64,000 nucleotides of DNA from Synechococcus sp. WH 8101 (GTDB lineage Bacteria > Cyanobacteriota > Cyanobacteriia > PCC-6307 > Cyanobiaceae). Shown here piece after piece: positions 21,617 to 32,546 of the stretch. The notes beneath the pieces are model-generated. The model saw nothing but the letters and a program-made list of their open reading frames with translations, was not told the DNA's origin and did not search any database. The position numbers and the translations under genes were made by a program. Position 1 is the first letter of the stretch. The number at the start of each line of letters is the position of its first letter. The stretch spans positions 1-64,000 of the forward strand of contig NZ_CP035914.1 in assembly GCF_004209775.1 (NCBI RefSeq), in the 5' to 3' direction.

Positions 21617-22693
21617 TCAGGATCCGCCCAGCAAGCGGTCCAGTTCACCCGGTTTACCCGCTTTGGCCATGGCCTCATCCCGGCTGATGCTGCCGGCTGT
21701 CACCAGATCGGCCAGGGCCCGTTCGAGGGTCTGCATGCCCAGATCCGCACCGGTTTGCAGCTGGGAATAGAGCTGGGCGGTTTTGCCTTCACGGATCAGG
21801 TTCGCGATCGCCGGAGTGTTGATCAGGATCTCCTGGGCCATCACCCGGCCGAACTGCCCCGGTTTCGGATCGAGCCGACGGCAGAGGGTCTGGGCAAAAA
21901 CGGCCACCAGGCTGCCGGAGAGTTGCACCCGGATCTGGGTCTGCTGGCCGGGCGGGAACACATCCACCATTCGATCCACCGTCTGGGCGGCGGAGCTGGT
22001 GTGCAGGGTTCCAAACACCAGATGACCGGTTTCCGCTGCGGTGATCGCCAGCTGGATCGTTTCGAGATCGCGCATTTCACCCACCAGGATCACGTCCGGG
22101 TCTTCGCGCAAGGCGGCGCGCAGCGCATTGGCAAAGCTGCGGGTGTCTTCATTGAGCTGGCGCTGGTGCACCATGCTGCGGTCGCTGCGATACACGAATT
22201 CGATCGGGTCTTCGATCGTGAGGATGTGTTCGCTGCGGCTGTGGTTGATGTGGTCGAGCAGGGCGGCGAGGGTGGTGGTTTTGCCTGATCCGGTCGGTCC
22301 GGTCACCAGCACCAGGCCTCGCGGTCGGGCGCAGGTGTCCACCACCACCGGCGGCAGCTCCAGCGAGGCGATGCTGGGGATCGTGTTGCCCAGGGCCCGC
22401 AGGCAGGCGGCGTAGCTCCCCTTCTGCCGATACACGTTGACGCGGAAGCGGGCCACCCCCTTGAGGCCATAGGCGCAATCCAGCTCCCAGGTTTGTTCGA
22501 GGGTCTTGCGCTGGCTGTTGTTGAGCATCGAAAAGATCAGCCGGTTGCAGCTTTCTTCGCTGAGCGGCGTTTCCGAGAGGGGGCGGAGCTGTCCGTTGAA
22601 GCGGCCGTAGGGCGGCTGCCCGCTGGCCAGATGCAGGTCGCTGCCGCTGCCCTGCACCAGCTGCTCCATCAGGTCTTCGATCATCAGCTCCAT
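21617..22693 (-). CDS. pilT: Type IV pilus retraction ATPase PilT
   Basis: Hexameric secretion ATPase that powers pilus disassembly. The 358-aa protein has Walker A GPTGSGKTTTLAALL, an Asp box (HILTIEDPIEF), Walker B DPDVILVGEMRDLET and a His box (GHLVFGTLHTSSA). The length and the lack of an N-terminal accessory domain fit PilT rather than PilB. It sits between pilB (10 nt gap) and pilC (12 nt gap). Confidence 0.95.
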   Translation of the reverse strand: MELMIEDLMEQLVQGSGSDLHLASGQPPYGRFNGQLRPLSETPLSEESCNRLIFSMLNNSQRKTLEQTWELDCAYGLKGVARFRVNVYRQKGSYAACLRALGNTIPSIASLELPPVVVDTCARPRGLVLVTGPTGSGKTTTLAALLDHINHSRSEHILTIEDPIEFVYRSDRSMVHQRQLNEDTRSFANALRAALREDPDVILVGEMRDLETIQLAITAAETGHLVFGTLHTSSAAQTVDRMVDVFPPGQQTQIRVQLSGSLVAVFAQTLCRRLDPKPGQFGRVMAQEILINTPAIANLIREGKTAQLYSQLQTGADLGMQTLERALADLVTAGSISRDEAMAKAGKPGELDRLLGGS

Positions 22694-22703
22694 GGCGGGC
22701 GCC

Positions 22704-24341
22704 TCACTGACGTGGGGTCAGACAGTACGGACATTCCAGCCAGCCTTCCTGCAGTCCGCCACCGCAGCCCTCGCAGGTGAGGCTGTGCAGGGCTCGGGCG
22801 CGGCGTTCCGATTCCAGACCGGCATCGGTGAGGATCATTCGGCCCACCTCCTCCAGGGTGGTCTGGCCGCGGCGCACCAGTTCCAGGCTGTAGCCCAGCA
22901 GCGTCGTCATGCCGCTTTCCAGAGCGAGCCGCCGGATCACGTCGGTGGTGGCGCCACGGGCCACCGCCGTCGCCAGCTCCTCATTCATCCGCAGCACTTC
23001 ATAAACCCCCACCCGGCCCCGATACCCACTGCCCTGGCAGTGGGGACAGGCCTGGCCGTCGCCATCGTGGTGATGGGCGCGCACAAAGCGCACATCCGCT
23101 TCGTTGTGGGTCATCAGTCCGAACCGCCCCAGTTCGCTGGCATCGGGCTGATAGCTCTCGCAGCAGTGGTTGCACACCTTGCGCAGCAGGCGTTGCGACA
23201 CGATGCCGATCAGGGAGGCGCTGACCATGAACGGTTCCACCCCCATCTCGCTCAGGCGGGCGATGGCACTCGGTGCATCGTTGCAATGGAGTGTGGTCAG
23301 CACCAGGTGACCGGTGAGCGCCGCTTCGATCGCTGTCTTGGCGGTCTCCAGGTCGCGGGTTTCGCCCACCAGCAGCACGTCCGGGTCCTGGCGCATGAAG
23401 GCGCGCAGGGCGGTGCTGAAATCAAAGCCTTTGTCGCGGTTCACCTGGCACTGCGTGATGCCCGGCAGGGTGTATTCGATCGGATCTTCAACGGTGGAGA
23501 TGTTGATGCCCGGATCGTTGCGCTCCGCCAGCAGCGAATACAGCGTTGTCGATTTTCCTGAGCCCGTTGGCCCGGTCACCAGGATCATTCCGAAGGGTTT
23601 GGCGCCGAGATTGCGCACCAGCTCCAGGGCCGCCGGGTCGGTGATCAAGGTGTCCAGCCCCAGCTGGGTGGCGGAGCTGTCGAGCAGGCGCAGCACAATC
23701 TTTTCGCCGAAGCGGCTTGGCAGGCTGTTGACCCGGAAATCCACTGTGCGCTCCTGGAAGCGCCTGCGGATGCGGCCGTCCTGTGCCTGGCGGCGTTCGG
23801 CGATGTCCAGGTCGGCCATGATCTTGAAGCGGGAGGTCACGGCGGGCACCAACCGACTCGGCAACGGTTCGCTGTAGCTCTGCAGCACGCCGTCCTGTCG
23901 GAACCGCACCTGCAGGCCTGCCTGCTGCGGTTCCACATGAATGTCGCTGGCACCCAGTTGCAGGGCCTGCAGCAGGATCCGGTTCACCAGATTCACCACC
24001 GGTGAGGTTTCGGAGTCCCTCAGGCTCTGCTCCAGATCTTCGTGCAGGCCTGCCAGTCGGGCGTTCTCGTCGGGGTCCTCCTCAAGAACTCCCTCCGGGT
24101 TGAACCCATCGAGCAGGGATGGGGCTGGGGCGTCGTGGCTGTCGTCGCGGCTGTCGTCGCGCCGGGCCAGGAGGGGTTGCAGCTGCTGGGTCAGATCCTT
24201 CCGTCGCATCGCCTCCTGCAGTTGCGCATCAGCGGCAGCGTCGAGACGCTCCGGTACTGGTACCTGGAGCAGCAGCTCCAGCTCCAGTCGTTGCTGGTGC
24301 CAAGGGTTCTGTGCAGCGGCGGCAGGTGCGTGGACGGTCAA
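22704..24341 (-). CDS. pilB: Type IV pilus extension ATPase PilB (short form)
   Basis: GspE/PilB-family ATPase (545 aa) driving pilin polymerisation. Motifs: [45 protein letters not shown] and [15 protein letters not shown]. The zinc-binding insert appears as CNHCCESY with [12 protein letters not shown]. The N-terminal ~120 residues are Gln/Asp-rich and lack an evident MshEN domain. The C-terminus ends in a small Cys4 ribbon, [18 protein letters not shown], which is not part of the usual PilB. The TTG start is supported by an in-frame stop just upstream. Confidence 0.92.
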   Translation of the reverse strand: MTVHAPAAAAQNPWHQQRLELELLLQVPVPERLDAAADAQLQEAMRRKDLTQQLQPLLARRDDSRDDSHDAPAPSLLDGFNPEGVLEEDPDENARLAGLHEDLEQSLRDSETSPVVNLVNRILLQALQLGASDIHVEPQQAGLQVRFRQDGVLQSYSEPLPSRLVPAVTSRFKIMADLDIAERRQAQDGRIRRRFQERTVDFRVNSLPSRFGEKIVLRLLDSSATQLGLDTLITDPAALELVRNLGAKPFGMILVTGPTGSGKSTTLYSLLAERNDPGINISTVEDPIEYTLPGITQCQVNRDKGFDFSTALRAFMRQDPDVLLVGETRDLETAKTAIEAALTGHLVLTTLHCNDAPSAIARLSEMGVEPFMVSASLIGIVSQRLLRKVCNHCCESYQPDASELGRFGLMTHNEADVRFVRAHHHDGDGQACPHCQGSGYRGRVGVYEVLRMNEELATAVARGATTDVIRRLALESGMTTLLGYSLELVRRGQTTLEEVGRMILTDAGLESERRARALHSLTCEGCGGGLQEGWLECPYCLTPRQ

Positions 24342-24449
24342 GCGTCACTCCGGGGCAGTTTCTGGAGCGGCAGGTGCGGGCTTCCGCCGCTTGTGGGAGG
24401 TGAGCCTCACCCATCAACATGTTTAAACGTGAATCCGCTTTCGGTCAGC

Positions 24450-25199
24450 ATGAGTGGTGATCCCTCCTCCCCCGCGCAAGAGCCCGTCCATGATGCGACG
24501 CCTGAAGGCGAGGTCCAGGCATCGGTGGTCGAGCCTGCCGACGCCAATGCTGCGGCCGCGGATCAACCCGCTGCGAACCAATCCCCCGTTGACCAACCTG
24601 CTGCGGGCCAACCCGCTGCGGACAACGAGGCCAGGCTGGAACAGCTGGAGCGCGAGCACAGCACTCTGCGCGATGAGCACGAGACCCTGCGCAGTCAATA
24701 CATGCGCATCGCTGCCGATTTCGACAACTTCCGCAAGCGCCAGAGCCGGGATCAGGACGATCTCAAGCTTCAGATCACCTGCAGCACCCTGAGCGAAATC
24801 CTGCCGGTGGTCGACAACTTCGAACGGGCACGCCAGCAACTCAACCCGGAAAGCGAGGAGGCCCAGTCGCTGCATCGCAGCTATCAGGGTCTCTACAAAC
24901 AGCTGGTGGATGTGCTCAAGCAGCTGGGCGTTGCCCCGATGCGGGTGGTGGGTCAGGAGTTTGACCCGACCCTGCACGAAGCGGTGCTCCGCGAACCGAG
25001 TGATGAGCACGGCGAAGATGTGGTGATCGAGGAGCTTCAGCGCGGCTACCACCTGCAGGGCCGCGTGCTTCGTCACGCCATGGTGAAGGTGTCGATGGGT
25101 CCGGGTCCTCAGGATCAGGCCGGGGCAACCCCGGCGACGGAGGCCTCGGCCGAGAGCGCTGAGCCGGAGGGCGGACAACCCGACCATGATCAGGCCTGA
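24450..25199 (+). CDS. grpE: Nucleotide exchange factor GrpE
   Basis: Releases ADP from DnaK in the Hsp70 cycle. The 249-aa protein has a long low-complexity N-terminus rich in Ala/Pro/Asn/Gln with repeated DQPA-like units (about residues 30-60). A coiled coil follows, then the GrpE core with [17 protein letters not shown] and [13 protein letters not shown]. The ATG at 24450 is chosen; a GTG at 24429 is possible. dnaJ starts 44 nt downstream, so the two form a chaperone cassette without dnaK nearby. Confidence 0.94.
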   Translation: MSGDPSSPAQEPVHDATPEGEVQASVVEPADANAAAADQPAANQSPVDQPAAGQPAADNEARLEQLEREHSTLRDEHETLRSQYMRIAADFDNFRKRQSRDQDDLKLQITCSTLSEILPVVDNFERARQQLNPESEEAQSLHRSYQGLYKQLVDVLKQLGVAPMRVVGQEFDPTLHEAVLREPSDEHGEDVVIEELQRGYHLQGRVLRHAMVKVSMGPGPQDQAGATPATEASAESAEPEGGQPDHDQA

Positions 25200-25243
25200 G
25201 GGGCACAAGTTGGCCCTTAGGGTGACGAAGGGATGACGAGCTG

Positions 25244-26371
25244 ATGGCCGATTATTACGACATGCTCGGCGTCGGTAGGGACGCCGATGCCGACACGCTG
25301 AAGCGGGCCTATCGGCGTCTGGCTCGCCAGTACCACCCGGATGTGAACAAGGATCCCGGTGCGGAGGATCGCTTCAAGGAGATCGGCCGGGCCTACGAAG
25401 TGCTCAGCGATCCCCAGACCCGTGCCCGTTACGACCAGTTCGGGGAAGCGGGGCTCGGTGGTGCTGCCGGCATGCCCGATATGGGCGATATGGGCGGCTT
25501 CGCCGACTTGTTCGAGACCTTCTTCAGTGGGTTCGGCGGCGCAGGTGGTGGCGGCCGACAGCGCCGTCGTGGGCCCCAGCAGGGCGACGATCTGCGTTAC
25601 GACCTCACGATTGATTTCGAGCAGGCTGTTTTCGGGCAGGAGCGGGAGATCCGGATTCCCCACCTCGAAACCTGCACCACCTGCAATGGCAGCGGTGCCA
25701 AAAGCGGCAGTGGTCCCACCACCTGCACCACCTGTGGTGGCGTGGGCCAGGTCCGTCGCGCCACCCGCACCCCCTTCGGCAGTTTCACCCAGGTGGCGGA
25801 ATGCCCCAGCTGCAATGGCAGCGGTCAGGTGATCGCCGATCCCTGCACCGCCTGTGGTGGTCAGGGGGTGCAGCAGGTGCGCAAGAAGCTGCGCATCAAC
25901 ATTCCTGCGGGTGTGGACACGGGCACGCGCCTGCGGGTTGCCGGTGAAGGTAATGCCGGCCTGCGGGGAGGTCCCGCTGGCGATCTCTATGTGTTTCTCA
26001 CGGTCAAACCCCATCCCAGCCTGCGCCGGGATGGCCTCACCGTGCTCTCCGAGGTGAAGGTCAGCTACCTGCAGGCGATTCTCGGCGACACGATCGAGGT
26101 GGACACCGTGGATGGGCCCGCCAATCTCGAGATTCCGGCAGGGACCCAACCCAATGCCGTGCTCACCCTCGAGAACAAGGGAATTCCCAAACTGGGCAAC
26201 CCGGTGGCCCGCGGCAATCAACGCATCAGCGTCACGGTGCAGCTGCCCACCCGGCTCAATGACGATGAACGCCGTCTGCTTGAGGATCTGGCCGGACACC
26301 ATTCGGCCCGTGGTGAGCAACACCATCACCACAAGAGCGGCCTGTTCGCCCGGTTGTTCGGGCAACGCTGA
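25244..26371 (+). CDS. dnaJ: Chaperone protein DnaJ
   Basis: Type I Hsp40 (375 aa) that delivers substrates to DnaK and stimulates its ATPase. The J domain carries HPD in [15 protein letters not shown], then a Gly/Phe-rich linker. The zinc region has four CxxCxGxG repeats ([32 protein letters not shown]), followed by the C-terminal beta-sandwich substrate domains. Complete, with a His-rich stretch near the end (EQHHHHKSG). Confidence 0.97.
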   Translation: MADYYDMLGVGRDADADTLKRAYRRLARQYHPDVNKDPGAEDRFKEIGRAYEVLSDPQTRARYDQFGEAGLGGAAGMPDMGDMGGFADLFETFFSGFGGAGGGGRQRRRGPQQGDDLRYDLTIDFEQAVFGQEREIRIPHLETCTTCNGSGAKSGSGPTTCTTCGGVGQVRRATRTPFGSFTQVAECPSCNGSGQVIADPCTACGGQGVQQVRKKLRINIPAGVDTGTRLRVAGEGNAGLRGGPAGDLYVFLTVKPHPSLRRDGLTVLSEVKVSYLQAILGDTIEVDTVDGPANLEIPAGTQPNAVLTLENKGIPKLGNPVARGNQRISVTVQLPTRLNDDERRLLEDLAGHHSARGEQHHHHKSGLFARLFGQR

Positions 26372-26373
26372 CC

Positions 26374-26616
26374 GTGGAGTCGTCTGGGGCCGATCCAAAC
26401 CTCGATCTGCGCGGCACGCCCTGTCCCGTGAATTTCATCCGTTGTCGCCTGGCCCTGGAGACGCTTCCTTGCGGCGCTCAGCTGCAGGTGACGCTCGATC
26501 GGGGTGAGCCGGAGGCGATGGTGCTTCCTGGTTTGCAGCAGGACGGTCACGCCGTCTCGGTGCTTCACACCGATGCGGATTGGTTGCGGATTGTGGTGAC
26601 CCGTGGACCGGCCTGA
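26374..26616 (+). CDS. TusA/SirA-like sulfurtransferase family protein
   Basis: An 80-aa protein with the family signature LDLRGTPCPVNFIRCRLAL, in which the Cys-Pro dipeptide is the sulfur-carrying site in TusA. TusA-like proteins relay sulfur for tRNA thiolation or cofactors; the substrate here is unknown. It starts with GTG two bases after the dnaJ stop, and its 3' end overlaps the rsgA start by 14 nt, so it is embedded in one operon. Confidence 0.85.
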   Translation: MESSGADPNLDLRGTPCPVNFIRCRLALETLPCGAQLQVTLDRGEPEAMVLPGLQQDGHAVSVLHTDADWLRIVVTRGPA

Positions 26617-27505
26617 GCGCCAGCCCGGTGTGGTGGTGGCGCTTCAGGCCAATTACCTCGAGGTGGAGTTGGAGAGGATTGAGTCTGGGCTGCGTCTTCT
26701 CTGCACCCGTCGCACCCGACTCGCCCATCGGGGTGCGGCGGTGCATGTGGGAGATCACGTCTGGGTGGAGGCGATCGATCGACGCCAGGCCCGGGCGGTT
26801 GTGGCATCGGTGGAACCACGCAGCAGTTGGTTGGCACGACCGCCGGTGGCCAACGTCACCGCGGTGGTGGTGGTGCTGGCGGTGGAACAACCGGCTTTCG
26901 ATCTCGACCAGGCCAGTCGGTTTTTGCTCACTGCCGAACAGACCGGATTGGCGGTGCAGGTGTTGCTGAGCAAATCAGATCTGATCCCGGAGGAGCAGTT
27001 GCGCTTGCTGGTGCAGCGTCTGCAGGGCTGGGGCTATGGCGTGCTGCCGGTGTCGAGCCAGACCGGCATGGGCTTGGATACGTTGCGTTCCCGGTTGGCG
27101 TGCCAACCGCTGTCGGTGCTCTGCGGGCCTTCGGGGGTGGGCAAGAGTTCCCTGCTCAATGCCCTGATTCCTCAGCTTGAACTCCGGGTCGGAGCGGTGT
27201 CTGGTCGCCTGCAACGGGGCCGTCACACCACCCGGCACGTGGAGTTACATCCCTTGGCTTCCGGAGCGCGGGTGGCTGACACGCCCGGGTTTAACCGCCC
27301 GGAGTTGCCAGCTGATGCGCACAACCTGGAGGTGCTGTTTCCGGAATTGCGCTCTCGGATCGCTCAGCACCCCTGCCGTTTCCGTGATTGCCTCCACCGG
27401 GATGAGCCCGGTTGTGGTGTGGATCGCGACTGGGATCGCTACCCCGTCTACCGGCGTGCAGTGGAGGACCTGCTGGCTGTCAGCCGCCCATCCCGGGGAG
27501 GTTGA
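26603..27505 (+). CDS. rsgA: Small ribosomal subunit biogenesis GTPase RsgA
   Basis: Circularly permuted GTPase that acts late in 30S assembly. The permuted order is visible: G4 LLSKSDL precedes G1 [12 protein letters not shown] and G3 [10 protein letters not shown]. An N-terminal OB fold (about 1-75) precedes the GTPase. A C-terminal zinc motif is formed by [14 protein letters not shown]. The start is a GTG overlapping the TusA-like gene. The last 26 nt overlap the convergent ybaB. Confidence 0.93.
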   Translation: MDRPERQPGVVVALQANYLEVELERIESGLRLLCTRRTRLAHRGAAVHVGDHVWVEAIDRRQARAVVASVEPRSSWLARPPVANVTAVVVVLAVEQPAFDLDQASRFLLTAEQTGLAVQVLLSKSDLIPEEQLRLLVQRLQGWGYGVLPVSSQTGMGLDTLRSRLACQPLSVLCGPSGVGKSSLLNALIPQLELRVGAVSGRLQRGRHTTRHVELHPLASGARVADTPGFNRPELPADAHNLEVLFPELRSRIAQHPCRFRDCLHRDEPGCGVDRDWDRYPVYRRAVEDLLAVSRPSRGG

Positions 27506-27821
27506 GGTTGAGCCCACCGGTGAGCTCCTCCATGCGCTCTTTCATGGTGCCGGTGGAGCGTTCGTAGGCGGATTGCAGGGCGGCGAGCACAGCGGCTTCG
27601 GCAGCGGCCTGGCCTTCGGCGAGCAAGGCGGGGTCGAGACGCACCCGCAGGGGCTGTTGATTGCCCGAGAGCCAGATGCTGGCCTTGCCATCCTCAGAGC
27701 TCCCCTCGATTTCCATGGCATCCAGTTCTTCCTGGAGCTTCTGGGCGTCCTGCTGGATTTGCTGGGCCTTCCGGAAGGCTTCCGTGAGCTGACCGAAATT
27801 GGGGAGTCCGAACCCTGCCAT
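27480..27821 (-). CDS. YbaB/EbfC family nucleoid-associated protein
   Basis: A 113-aa dimeric DNA-binding protein of the YbaB/EbfC family, which coats DNA and affects nucleoid structure. The sequence [21 protein letters not shown] is the typical N-terminal helix; the following strand region [14 protein letters not shown] matches the family's GxGxVxVxxNG pattern only loosely. In many bacteria it neighbours dnaX and recR; here it lies downstream of murB on the same strand, 32 nt away. Confidence 0.88.
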   Translation of the reverse strand: MAGFGLPNFGQLTEAFRKAQQIQQDAQKLQEELDAMEIEGSSEDGKASIWLSGNQQPLRVRLDPALLAEGQAAAEAAVLAALQSAYERSTGTMKERMEELTGGLNLNLPGMGG

Positions 27822-27853
27822 GACGCGTTGGGAAGAACAGGAAGGTTACGCGG

Positions 27854-28771
27854 TCAGAGCGGCGTGGCTTCGGGGAAACCGAGTCGCTTCACCTCCGGGT
27901 GCAGATGGATGCCGTGATGCTTGGTCACGGTGGTCTGCACCAGTTCGATCAGGTCGCTGATCTGTTCGGCCGTGGCGTGGCCCAGGTTCACAATGAAATT
28001 GGCATGCATTGGTGACACCTGGGCATCACCGATGCGCTGGCCTTTGAGCCCGAGCGCTTCGATCAGTCGTCCGGCTTTCAACGGCTCCGGATTACGAAAC
28101 ACACTGCCGCAGCTTGGCCACTGATAGGACTGAGTTCCGGTGCGATGGCTGAGATTGCTGCTGGTGCGCTGGGTCAGTGCTGTTGGGTCGTGGCCGGGTT
28201 CCAGCTGGAAGTGACCCCGGATCACCAGATGGTGGCCGTTCTGTAGACGGCTGTGTCGATAGTCGAAGTCAAGCTCGTTGTGCTTAAGCCTGAGCCTGGC
28301 TCCGCAGGTCTCGCCATCGAGACTGAGCACATCCACAGCCACCAACCGCTCGGCGGTGCAGCCCCCCTGGGCTCCGGCGTTCATCACAGCCGCTCCTCCC
28401 ACGGTGCCAGGAATGCCCACAGCCCATTCCAGGCCGTGCAGGCCGGCGCGGGCCGCTCGCCGCGCCAGCGTCGGAATCGGTTCACCGGCCCAGGCGCTCA
28501 CCGTTCCGCTGTCGGCATCGAGGTCACTGCCCTGCAGTTTGCGTAGGCAGAGCGTCAGTCCGGGCAGGCCGCCATCGTGGATCAACAGGTTGGAGCCGGC
28601 ACCGATCACGCGGCAGGGAAGGCCTTCGTCCTGAGCCCACTGGAGCAGGGCATCGAGTTGCTCGTCGTTCGAGGGCTCCGCCAGCCATTCAGCTGGGCCA
28701 CCCACCCGCCAGGTGGTGTAGTCAGCGAGCGAGACCTGACGCTTGAGCAGGCCGGACTCCACCAGCTGCAT
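27854..28771 (-). CDS. murB: UDP-N-acetylmuramate dehydrogenase MurB
   Basis: FAD enzyme that reduces UDP-GlcNAc-enolpyruvate to UDP-MurNAc in peptidoglycan synthesis. The 305-aa protein has [12 protein letters not shown], the FAD motif [28 protein letters not shown] and the catalytic serine region [10 protein letters not shown]. The ATG at 28771 overlaps the murC stop as TGATG and is preferred over an upstream start at 28837 that would sit inside murC. Confidence 0.95.
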   Translation of the reverse strand: MQLVESGLLKRQVSLADYTTWRVGGPAEWLAEPSNDEQLDALLQWAQDEGLPCRVIGAGSNLLIHDGGLPGLTLCLRKLQGSDLDADSGTVSAWAGEPIPTLARRAARAGLHGLEWAVGIPGTVGGAAVMNAGAQGGCTAERLVAVDVLSLDGETCGARLRLKHNELDFDYRHSRLQNGHHLVIRGHFQLEPGHDPTALTQRTSSNLSHRTGTQSYQWPSCGSVFRNPEPLKAGRLIEALGLKGQRIGDAQVSPMHANFIVNLGHATAEQISDLIELVQTTVTKHHGIHLHPEVKRLGFPEATPL

Positions 28772-30222
28772 CAGGCCGCCAATGGGGAATGCTGGGGCTG
28801 GGGCGAGGAAACGCTGTCGTCGGTCAGTCGTGTCCACAGGCTGTTCACATCACCGGCCCCCATGGCCAGCACCAGATCATCCGGGCGACTGTGCTCCTGC
28901 ACCAGAGCGGTCAGCTCGTCCATGCTGTCGGCCACGAGCACGGCTTGTTCCGGCGCTAGATGCCGCATGGAACCTGCGAGAGCATGGCTGCTGACCTCGG
29001 CGATCGGCGCTTCACCGGCGCTGTAGACGGGTGCCAGCAACACCAGGTCGGCCACGGTGAGAGCGGCGGCGAATTGATGCAGGAATTCCTGGGTGCGGCT
29101 GTAGCGGTGAGGTTGAAACACCACGGTGAGCCGTTGGGGCTGGCGGGGCAGGGGGCTGCGGCCACTGCTCACCATCAATCGCGCCATGGTGAGGGTGGCA
29201 CTCACTTCGCTGGGGTGGTGGGCGTAATCATCCACGATCTGACGCCCTTGCCAGTCACCGCGGAAATCGAAACGGCGACCCGGTGCCTGCAACTGCTCCA
29301 GTCCCCGTTGCAGTCGGCTGAACTCCACCCCAGCCAAACGGCAGGCGGCAAGGGCGCCGGTCACGTTGCTGAGGTTGTGCAGGCCCGGCAGCGGCAGGGT
29401 GATACGGCCCACCAGCCCACCCTTTTCGTAGAAGTCGGCGATGGTGCGATCGCCATCGAGCCGCACCGGGAGGGCCGCGAAGTCAACACCTTCGCGGCGT
29501 TCCACCGACCACCAGGCGGTCGCCTGGAAATGGTCCCGCAGGATCGGGTCGTCCTGATTGGCCAGCAGTCGCTCGCAGCCGGAGGCAAAGCGCTGCAGGG
29601 TGGCCACGAGGTCATCGAGGCTGTTGTAATGGTCGGTGTGGTCGAGCTCCAGGTTGGTGAGCACTCCCAGCTCGGCCTGGAATTTCACCAGGGACCCATC
29701 CGATTCATCCGCTTCCGCCACCAGGTAGCGGCCGTTGCCCGCATGACCATTGCTGCCGTAGCAGGGCACCACGCCACCGATCACAGCGGTGGGATCCTCT
29801 CCCGCAGCGGCCAGCAACGTGGTGATCACGGTGCTAGTGGTGGTTTTGCCGTGGCTGCCCGCCACGGCGATGGCCGGTTGTTCCGCGATCAGGGCGGCGA
29901 GGATGTCGGAGCGGTGCCAGATGCTGAGCCCCCGGGCCCGCGCTGCAATCAATTCGGGATTGGATTCTGGAATGGCGGTGCTGACCACCACCAGAGGTAG
30001 GGAAGCTGCACCCGCGACCAGCCGGTCGATGGTGCTGGCCAGCTGGGCATCCATCACGGTGATGCCACGCGCCATGAGCTGTTGCACGATGGCCGAGTGG
30101 CGCGGCTCCGAGCCGCTGACGCTGTAGCCCCGTTCCGCCAGGATCAGGGCGAGGGCCGACATGCCGATGCCGCCGATGCCGATGAAGTGAATGGGCTGCT
30201 GGCGGCTAAGCAAACGGGCCAA
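28771..30222 (-). CDS. murC: UDP-N-acetylmuramate-L-alanine ligase MurC
   Basis: Adds L-alanine to UDP-MurNAc. The 483-aa protein has an N-terminal Rossmann motif [17 protein letters not shown], the ATP loop [19 protein letters not shown], and [14 protein letters not shown] in the C-terminal domain. The start is a TTG. It is coupled to murB by a 1-nt stop-start overlap. The gap between its start and gap2 (206 nt) holds divergent promoters. Confidence 0.96.
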   Translation of the reverse strand: MARLLSRQQPIHFIGIGGIGMSALALILAERGYSVSGSEPRHSAIVQQLMARGITVMDAQLASTIDRLVAGAASLPLVVVSTAIPESNPELIAARARGLSIWHRSDILAALIAEQPAIAVAGSHGKTTTSTVITTLLAAAGEDPTAVIGGVVPCYGSNGHAGNGRYLVAEADESDGSLVKFQAELGVLTNLELDHTDHYNSLDDLVATLQRFASGCERLLANQDDPILRDHFQATAWWSVERREGVDFAALPVRLDGDRTIADFYEKGGLVGRITLPLPGLHNLSNVTGALAACRLAGVEFSRLQRGLEQLQAPGRRFDFRGDWQGRQIVDDYAHHPSEVSATLTMARLMVSSGRSPLPRQPQRLTVVFQPHRYSRTQEFLHQFAAALTVADLVLLAPVYSAGEAPIAEVSSHALAGSMRHLAPEQAVLVADSMDELTALVQEHSRPDDLVLAMGAGDVNSLWTRLTDDSVSSPQPQHSPLAA

Positions 30223-30383
30223 TGGGCTGGATCGTGAGTCCGAAAGATAAGTCAGGCGTCGCGAGAAGGCTTGCTTTTGATTCGCCTCTCCGGCCTGGGA
30301 TTGCGCCGTGTTACGGACTGTGGTGGCACCGGGCGCCAGGAGGGGAATGGAGCCGTGGCATCAGGGAATTCAGAAGATTTCTG

Positions 30384-30389
30384 TATGAT
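30384..30389 (+). promoter_or_regulatory. Possible -10 element (TATGAT) of gap2
   Basis: TATGAT lies 40 nt before the gap2 ATG, close to the sigma70 consensus TATAAT. No good -35 hexamer is visible 16-18 bp upstream, which is common in these cyanobacteria. Assigned from sequence only. Confidence 0.4.
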
Positions 30390-30428
30390 CGGCGGCCAAA
30401 CCACCCCATGCGGTAAGCCGCTGTTGCC

Positions 30429-31451
30429 ATGACCCTGCGCGTTGCGATCAATGGATTCGGCCGAATTGGTCGCAACTTCATGCGTTGCTGGATCAGCCGT
30501 GGTGCCAACACCGACATCGAGGTGGTGGGTCTGAACGACACGTCGGATCCCAAAACCAATTCTCACCTGCTCACCTACGACACCATGCTGGGTCGGATTC
30601 AGGGAGCTGAGATCGGTTACACCGAGGACACCCTGATCGTGAATGGCAAAACGATTCAGTGCTATTCCGACCGCAACCCTCTGAATCTTCCCTGGAAGGA
30701 ATGGGACATCGATCTGGTGATCGAATCCACCGGTGTTTTCAACACCGACGAGAAGGCCAGCATGCACCTCCAGGCCGGCGCCAAGAAGGTGATCCTCACC
30801 GCTCCTGGTAAGGGTGATGGCGTGGGCACGTTCGTGGTGGGTGTGAACGCCGACCAATATCGCCACGAGGATTTCAACATCCTCTCCAATGCCAGCTGCA
30901 CCACTAACTGCATGGCGCCGATCGTGAAGGTGATCGACCAGGAATTCGGCATCGTCAAAGGGTCGATGACGACCGTGCACAGCTACACCGGTGACCAGCG
31001 CATTCTCGACGCCAGCCATCGCGACCTGCGTCGTGCTCGTGCTGCAGCAATGAACATCGTCCCCACCACCACCGGCGCCGCTAAGGCCGTGGCCTTGGTT
31101 TATCCCGAGGTGAAGGGCAAGCTCGATGGTCTCGCTTTGCGCGTTCCCACCCCCAATGTGTCCTTGGTGGACATGGTCTTCAACGTGAGCAAGAACACCA
31201 CGAAGGAAGAAGTGAATGCGGCTCTCAAGGCGGCATCTGAGGGTTCCGCCAAGGGCATCATCAAATTCTGCGAACTGCCCCTGGTGTCCACTGACCATGC
31301 CGGCACCGATGAATCCACCATCGTTGATGCTGAACTCACCAAGGTGATGGGCGGTGACCAGGTGAAGATTCTTTCCTGGTACGACAATGAGTGGGGTTAC
31401 AGCCAGCGTGTGGTTGATCTCGCCGAGATCGTGGCCAAGAACTGGAAGTGA
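30429..31451 (+). CDS. gap2: Glyceraldehyde-3-phosphate dehydrogenase, photosynthetic (Gap2 type)
   Basis: Calvin-cycle and gluconeogenic GAPDH. The 340-aa protein has [15 protein letters not shown] at the NAD(P) site and the catalytic cysteine in [15 protein letters not shown]. The segment [16 protein letters not shown] is typical of the NADP-using cyanobacterial Gap2 and plastid GapA/B lineage, as opposed to glycolytic Gap1. It is monocistronic, with its own terminator 25 nt after the stop. Confidence 0.96.
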   Translation: MTLRVAINGFGRIGRNFMRCWISRGANTDIEVVGLNDTSDPKTNSHLLTYDTMLGRIQGAEIGYTEDTLIVNGKTIQCYSDRNPLNLPWKEWDIDLVIESTGVFNTDEKASMHLQAGAKKVILTAPGKGDGVGTFVVGVNADQYRHEDFNILSNASCTTNCMAPIVKVIDQEFGIVKGSMTTVHSYTGDQRILDASHRDLRRARAAAMNIVPTTTGAAKAVALVYPEVKGKLDGLALRVPTPNVSLVDMVFNVSKNTTKEEVNAALKAASEGSAKGIIKFCELPLVSTDHAGTDESTIVDAELTKVMGGDQVKILSWYDNEWGYSQRVVDLAEIVAKNWK

Positions 31452-31475
31452 GCTGAGTCTGCATCAGCAACTGTG

Positions 31476-31502
31476 GCCCCCTCTGCGTCGGGGGCTTTTT
31501 AG
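31476..31502 (+). terminator. Rho-independent terminator of gap2
   Basis: A perfect 6-bp GC stem (GCCCCC, 8-nt loop, GGGGGC) is followed directly by five T residues. It starts 25 nt after the gap2 stop and precedes the convergent thiL. Confidence 0.85.
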
Positions 31503-31528
31503 TTTCAAGACCAAAATCCAGCCTTGAA

Positions 31529-32542
31529 TTAGGCCTGGAAATGTTGAAATTCTCCGCCTGCTGACACGACCCCACGGCCGTCACTCCAGAGGATGCCTGC
31601 ATTGGTGTTGGTCGTGATCCGGCCGATCCGTTGTCGACCCGGTGCCTGGGCGATCCATGGCTTGGCCCACTCCGGCGGCAGGCTGAGCACGAGTTCGAAG
31701 TCTTCCCCTCCGGTGAGGCACCAGCTCTCCCGGTTCAGCTCCTGGGGCCAACCTGGAGCCAGGGGCAGCGTTGTGGGATCCAGTTCAGCGCTGCAGCCGC
31801 TGCTGCGGCATAGATCCTGCACGGCTCTCAGCAGTCCGTCACTGCTGTCGGTGCCAGCTGCGCGCCAGGGCAGATCCAATGGCTTGCAGGCCAGGAGGTC
31901 ACGGAGGGCTGCGAAGCGTGGTTGAGGCCGTTGATGCTGCAGGATCGCCGCTGCATGGAGTTGGTCATCGATTGAGTGGTGGTGAAGGTCGACCTCCCCG
32001 CGCAACAGAGCGAGCCCCAGCCGGCTGAGCCCATGGGGCCCACTCACCACGAGCCAGTCGCCGGCCTGTGCCTGGTTGCGATGCAGTCGCAGCGGCCCGC
32101 AGTGACCCAGGGCGGTGATCGCGAGCATGCGCTGCTGCCCTCCGGTGCAGTCGCCCCCCAGTAAGGAGCCGCCATGGCGGCTCAGGGCTGCGCTGAGTCC
32201 TTCATAGACCCCTTCCACCCAGCGCCATGGCGTCTGCGCTGGTGCCACCAGGCCCACGGTGAGCCCCACGGGTTCGGTCACGCCGCTGGCAGCCAGATCG
32301 GAGAGGTTGGCGGCGGCGGCCCGCCAACCCACATCTTGTGGGCTGGTGGTGGTGTCGCTGAAGTGAACACCCTCCACCAGCAGATCGGTGTTGATCAGCA
32401 GGGTGTCGTTGTCGCCCTGCACGGCTGCCGTGTCGTCATCGAACTGGCCTGGAGGGGCAAAGCGCGCCAGGCGGCGGATCAGCTCCGCTTCTCCCAGATC
32501 GCGCAGGCATTCCGTTATGGCCGCGGTCTCAGGCAGGGCCAT
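31529..32542 (-). CDS. thiL: Thiamine-monophosphate kinase
   Basis: Phosphorylates thiamine monophosphate to the active cofactor TPP. The 337-aa protein has DDTAAVQGDNDTLLINTDLL at the metal/nucleotide site, HFSDTTTSPQDVGWRAAA, and GGDCTGG. It lies 4 nt downstream of a cyclophilin gene and is probably co-transcribed with it. A second thiamine gene, thiG, is elsewhere in the window. No TPP riboswitch was seen upstream. Confidence 0.94.
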   Translation of the reverse strand: MALPETAAITECLRDLGEAELIRRLARFAPPGQFDDDTAAVQGDNDTLLINTDLLVEGVHFSDTTTSPQDVGWRAAAANLSDLAASGVTEPVGLTVGLVAPAQTPWRWVEGVYEGLSAALSRHGGSLLGGDCTGGQQRMLAITALGHCGPLRLHRNQAQAGDWLVVSGPHGLSRLGLALLRGEVDLHHHSIDDQLHAAAILQHQRPQPRFAALRDLLACKPLDLPWRAAGTDSSDGLLRAVQDLCRSSGCSAELDPTTLPLAPGWPQELNRESWCLTGGEDFELVLSLPPEWAKPWIAQAPGRQRIGRITTNTNAGILWSDGRGVVSAGGEFQHFQA

Positions 32543-32546
32543 GCTT

